The notes below the pieces were generated by a model, which worked only from the letters and a program-made list of their open reading frames with translations, was not told where the DNA came from and did no database searches. A DNA stretch of 17,466 nucleotides from an uncultured Eubacteriales bacterium (GTDB taxonomy: Bacteria; Bacillota; Clostridia; Oscillospirales; CAG-272), in the NCBI GenBank assembly GCA_900548735.1, contig URMC01000031.1:1-17466 (forward strand), written 5' to 3'. The position numbers were made by a program, and so were the translations under genes. Positions 14,797 through 17,466 of this stretch are shown in pieces. Numbering within the stretch: position 1 is the stretch's first letter; each line of letters begins with the position of its first letter.

Positions 14797-17313
14797 ATGA
14801 AAAAAATTCTTTGTGTATTTCTCAGCATTCTGATGTGTGCATCACTTCTGACGGTGTTCGCATCCTGCGGGAAAAAGGCGCAGGACATTGATCTGAACCA
14901 ATGTCAGATCGTTACCGCGGACGGGCTTTCAGGCCTTGCCTCGCGTGAGATCAATAATATGCGCAAAATCATTGCAGACAAAACCGGCGTCTCGCTGAAA
15001 TTCAACAACGAGAGCAAAGCTGCGGAAGGGGAGACCACCTATGAGATTCTTGTAGGTAAAACCAGGCGCCCCGAGACCGAAAAGGCATTGAAAGCTTTGA
15101 AGAATACCGAGGGCTTTACCATTCAGGTCATCAAAAATAAGGTAGTAATTGTCGGCACCAATGACGCGCTGACCTACCTTGCATTGCAGACCTTTGAGGA
15201 AAAGTATCTGAGTGGGGAAACGGTTTCTGCAACCCTTTCGTTGGAATCCAAGTATGTTAAAAACGACTGCGTGCTGCTGACACTGCTTTCCGGCGGGAAA
15301 TCGGATTATACCATTATTTACAGTAAGAAATGGGATACCACGTCGGACGCTAACTATATGGACAGAAGCGTTGTGCCGGTGGAAGGCAAGTTGGACGTGG
15401 TGGACTATCAGTATAAGCAGATTGCCAACTTTATGTTGAATTTCTGCAAGAGTGCCGATCTGAAAAAGATAGACAGCCAATCCGAAAAGAAGGAAGTGCT
15501 GGAAAAAGAGATCATTATCGGCACTACCGAGCGGGAGGAAACGGCTATCGCCCTTTCCAAAATCACGCAGAACGAGTACATCATCACCACGGTAAACGGC
15601 AAGATCGTTGTTGCGGCATGGAATGACCAGGGCATTCAGCTTGCTGTGGAAAAGCTGACGCAGATCATGCAGGACTGCATCACGCAATCCGACTCCGGCA
15701 AGGTGGCGATTTATCCGGCGGATCTTACATATATCGGAAAGTTCAGCCCTGCGTGGCCGACCGATTTCCCGAAGCCGGAGGGAGCGAATCTTTACGGCAC
15801 CTGTGATGTGGAAGACGGGCATGTGGAGTATTGCTATACCGGTAACGGCGTAACCGCCGCGGCGTTTGACGCATATTCCGCAAAACTGAAGGAAGCCGGC
15901 TATAAAGTGTTTCAGGACAACACCATTGAAGACAGCCGCTATACCACCTTCACCAATGATACTTATATGCTGCACGTGATTTATGCGGCGTACAAAAACA
16001 AGAACAATTTCGATTCCTTCACGCCTACCCTGCGTGTGGTTGCCGCGAAAATGACTTCGGTCAATCTCCCGGTAGAGAACAGCGCTTCTCAGCTGAAGTA
16101 CACCAAGGTGTTTACCGATGACAATGTGGGCGCGGATACCGGTGCGCTGATCACGCAGATGTATCTTTCCTATGAGGAATCGAACATTTTTGGCAACTGC
16201 TATGTTACCATGCTGGAGGACGGCTCATTCATTCTTTATGACGGCGGCGGAAACGGTTACAGCTCCAATGGCTCCGATGTATTGGAAGACGGTACGGTGC
16301 TCAACCCGCTTGGCAACCCCGTTGCCAAAACCGATGAGGCACAGCGCCTTTACTCGCTGATGCGGGACCTGATGAATCTGGTTGGAAAAACCGGACCTGT
16401 TGTGATTTCCGCATGGCTGATGTCCCATTCGCACTGGGATCACATGACCTGCTTCAAGGATTTCTGCAAGGACAGAAAAACCTCTGTTACCGTAGAAAAT
16501 GCGTATGCCAACTTTGCCTCCAATTATGAAACCTTCAACTCCTATAACCCGGGCAATTACCGCGCGGCGGAGCTGATGACCTCGCTTGACTTTGTAAACG
16601 GCGACGGCAAGTATATCAAGGTGCACTCCGGGCAGACCTTCTGGGTGCGCAATGCGGAAGTGGAAGTGCTGTATACTCACGAGGACCAGTTCCCGGAGAT
16701 TATCCGTTACTTCAACGACACCTCTACCATTTTCCGTATCAAATATCATGTGACCGACGGGAAGGGGAACATCACCGATGGCGAAAACGGACCTGTAACC
16801 GGCATGTGGCTGGGTGACCTTTGGCAGAACGGGTCTGCCATCATGTCTGCCATGTACGGTGACTATCTGAAGTCGGATATGGTGCAGGTGGCTCACCACG
16901 GGTACAACGGCTGTCTCAAACAGATTTACATGCAGATTGCGCCGACCCTTGTCTGGTGGCCGACATGCGGACAGCAGTTTGTGGAGCAGGCGTATGTCAG
17001 AACTACCGGCGGCTATGAAGTTGATGTTGACCGTTACATTGCCCATAAATTGTCATCTGTAAAGTGGATTCTGGTTGCCGGCGGTATCACAGCCATCGGA
17101 ACCGGCGGGTATGACAAGGACACCATGTTCTCCAAGGATCCGGTTACCAATAAATTCTATTATGAAAAGTTCCGCCATAACTACACCCTGAAGATCACCA
17201 AAAACGGTTTTGACGGGGATAAACTGTACTATGCAGATGAGAATTTCGCCGGTGTCGGAGGAGACCGCTTCACCGGTGCGGCGCCCGTGAGCAAAATCAC
17301 CGCCAGCAACTGA
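14797..17313 (+). CDS. Secreted lipoprotein with ComEC-like metallo-beta-lactamase domain
   Basis: The 838-residue product begins with a lipoprotein signal peptide: MKKILCVFLSILM, a hydrophobic core and FASC with C24 as the probable lipid-modified residue. Two similar alpha/beta segments follow, at about 80-138 and 236-293. Each has an E-I-(L/I)-(V/I)-G-x-T-x-R-x-E-T start and a later (N/G)-K-(V/I)-V-(I/V) strand. A segment at about 325-418 is unassigned. The C-terminal half is a metallo-beta-lactamase fold with HSHWDH (544-549), WLGDLW (671-676) and VAHHGYNG (698-705). The spacing resembles the beta-lactamase domain of ComEC/Rec2, but there are no ComEC membrane segments. It is probably a surface-anchored metallohydrolase; the substrate is unknown and a beta-lactamase role is not implied. 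The ATG follows AAGGAGA at 14784-14790. The gene leads an operon with another lipoprotein. Confidence 0.9.
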   Translation: MKKILCVFLSILMCASLLTVFASCGKKAQDIDLNQCQIVTADGLSGLASREINNMRKIIADKTGVSLKFNNESKAAEGETTYEILVGKTRRPETEKALKALKNTEGFTIQVIKNKVVIVGTNDALTYLALQTFEEKYLSGETVSATLSLESKYVKNDCVLLTLLSGGKSDYTIIYSKKWDTTSDANYMDRSVVPVEGKLDVVDYQYKQIANFMLNFCKSADLKKIDSQSEKKEVLEKEIIIGTTEREETAIALSKITQNEYIITTVNGKIVVAAWNDQGIQLAVEKLTQIMQDCITQSDSGKVAIYPADLTYIGKFSPAWPTDFPKPEGANLYGTCDVEDGHVEYCYTGNGVTAAAFDAYSAKLKEAGYKVFQDNTIEDSRYTTFTNDTYMLHVIYAAYKNKNNFDSFTPTLRVVAAKMTSVNLPVENSASQLKYTKVFTDDNVGADTGALITQMYLSYEESNIFGNCYVTMLEDGSFILYDGGGNGYSSNGSDVLEDGTVLNPLGNPVAKTDEAQRLYSLMRDLMNLVGKTGPVVISAWLMSHSHWDHMTCFKDFCKDRKTSVTVENAYANFASNYETFNSYNPGNYRAAELMTSLDFVNGDGKYIKVHSGQTFWVRNAEVEVLYTHEDQFPEIIRYFNDTSTIFRIKYHVTDGKGNITDGENGPVTGMWLGDLWQNGSAIMSAMYGDYLKSDMVQVAHHGYNGCLKQIYMQIAPTLVWWPTCGQQFVEQAYVRTTGGYEVDVDRYIAHKLSSVKWILVAGGITAIGTGGYDKDTMFSKDPVTNKFYYEKFRHNYTLKITKNGFDGDKLYYADENFAGVGGDRFTGAAPVSKITASN

Positions 17314-17333
17314 TCTTTATCGGAGGTTTTGAA

Positions 17334-17466
17334 ATGAAAAAAATACTTTGCCTTGCGTTGTGTCTGCTTTTGATACTGCCTTCCGCATTATTGCTGTCTT
17401 CCTGCAAAAAGGGCGGGGAAGGTTCAATCAGCGTGTCCAAAAAAACGATTGAAGTAAATCTGAAGG
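17334..17466 (+). CDS. Lipoprotein, 3' end beyond the window
   Basis: Only the first 44 codons are visible. The product starts MKKILCLALCLLLILPSALL and has a good lipobox, LSSC, with the cysteine at residue 24, followed by a Lys/Gly/Ser-rich linker. CGGAGG at 17321-17326 precedes the ATG by 7 bases. It starts 20 bases after the upstream lipoprotein gene, with no terminator between them, so the two are very likely one operon. The visible mature part is too short to show a domain. Confidence 0.85.
   Translation, partial: MKKILCLALCLLLILPSALLLSSCKKGGEGSISVSKKTIEVNLK

Noticed and set aside
14484..14888. A 134-codon minus-strand frame in the alaS-lipoprotein spacer
   Set aside because: It overlaps both promoters and the lipoprotein signal peptide in antisense. 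Its hydrophobic look comes from AT-rich DNA.
14797..17313. Antibiotic-resistance beta-lactamase
   Set aside because: The metal-binding motifs belong to the broad metallohydrolase superfamily and resemble the ComEC type. Nothing indicates beta-lactam hydrolysis.

Overview
The window is a chromosomal segment from a low-complexity-poor, moderately GC-rich Gram-positive bacterium, most likely a member of the Clostridia (Bacillota). The evidence is a division and cell wall (dcw) cluster with a PASTA-type class B penicillin-binding protein, an RsmH with a cysteine-rich C-terminus, strong AGGAGG-type ribosome binding sites, sigma-A-like promoters and surface lipoproteins. I cannot place it to genus.

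Positions 1 to 11305 hold nine dcw genes, all on the plus strand: rsmH (5' end cut by the window edge), an FtsL-like membrane protein, a transpeptidase of the FtsI/SpoVD type, murE, murF, mraY, ftsW, murG and ftsZ. From the transpeptidase gene to murG the genes are 29 bases apart or overlap by 4 to 13 bases, so they are almost certainly co-transcribed and partly translationally coupled. Together they make UDP-MurNAc-pentapeptide (MurE, MurF), attach it to the lipid carrier (MraY), add GlcNAc (MurG), polymerise and crosslink at the septum (FtsW with FtsI, FtsL-like), and organise the septum (FtsZ). murD, murC, murB, ftsQ/divIB and ftsA are absent from their common dcw positions. A terminator-like double hairpin sits between the FtsL-like gene and ftsI. 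ftsZ is separated from murG by hairpins and has its own promoter.

Positions 11306 to 11809 hold a perfect 21-bp terminator stem after ftsZ, then about 450 bases without a credible gene but packed with palindromes and a 19-base direct repeat. It looks like an intergenic repeat island. On the minus strand follows a complete alaS (alanyl-tRNA synthetase) with a full-consensus promoter and a leader too short for a T-box.

From 14797 onward, transcribed away from alaS by another strong promoter, comes a large secreted lipoprotein. It has a C-terminal ComEC-like metallo-beta-lactamase domain and two similar N-terminal alpha/beta segments. The start of a second lipoprotein gene follows, cut by the window end. 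The lipoproteins are the least understood part of the window. I found no tRNA, rRNA, CRISPR array, insertion sequence or phage gene, and no obviously novel multi-gene system. The points worth following up are the in-operon terminator, the divergent MurF and FtsZ motifs, the repeat island and the metallo-beta-lactamase lipoprotein.
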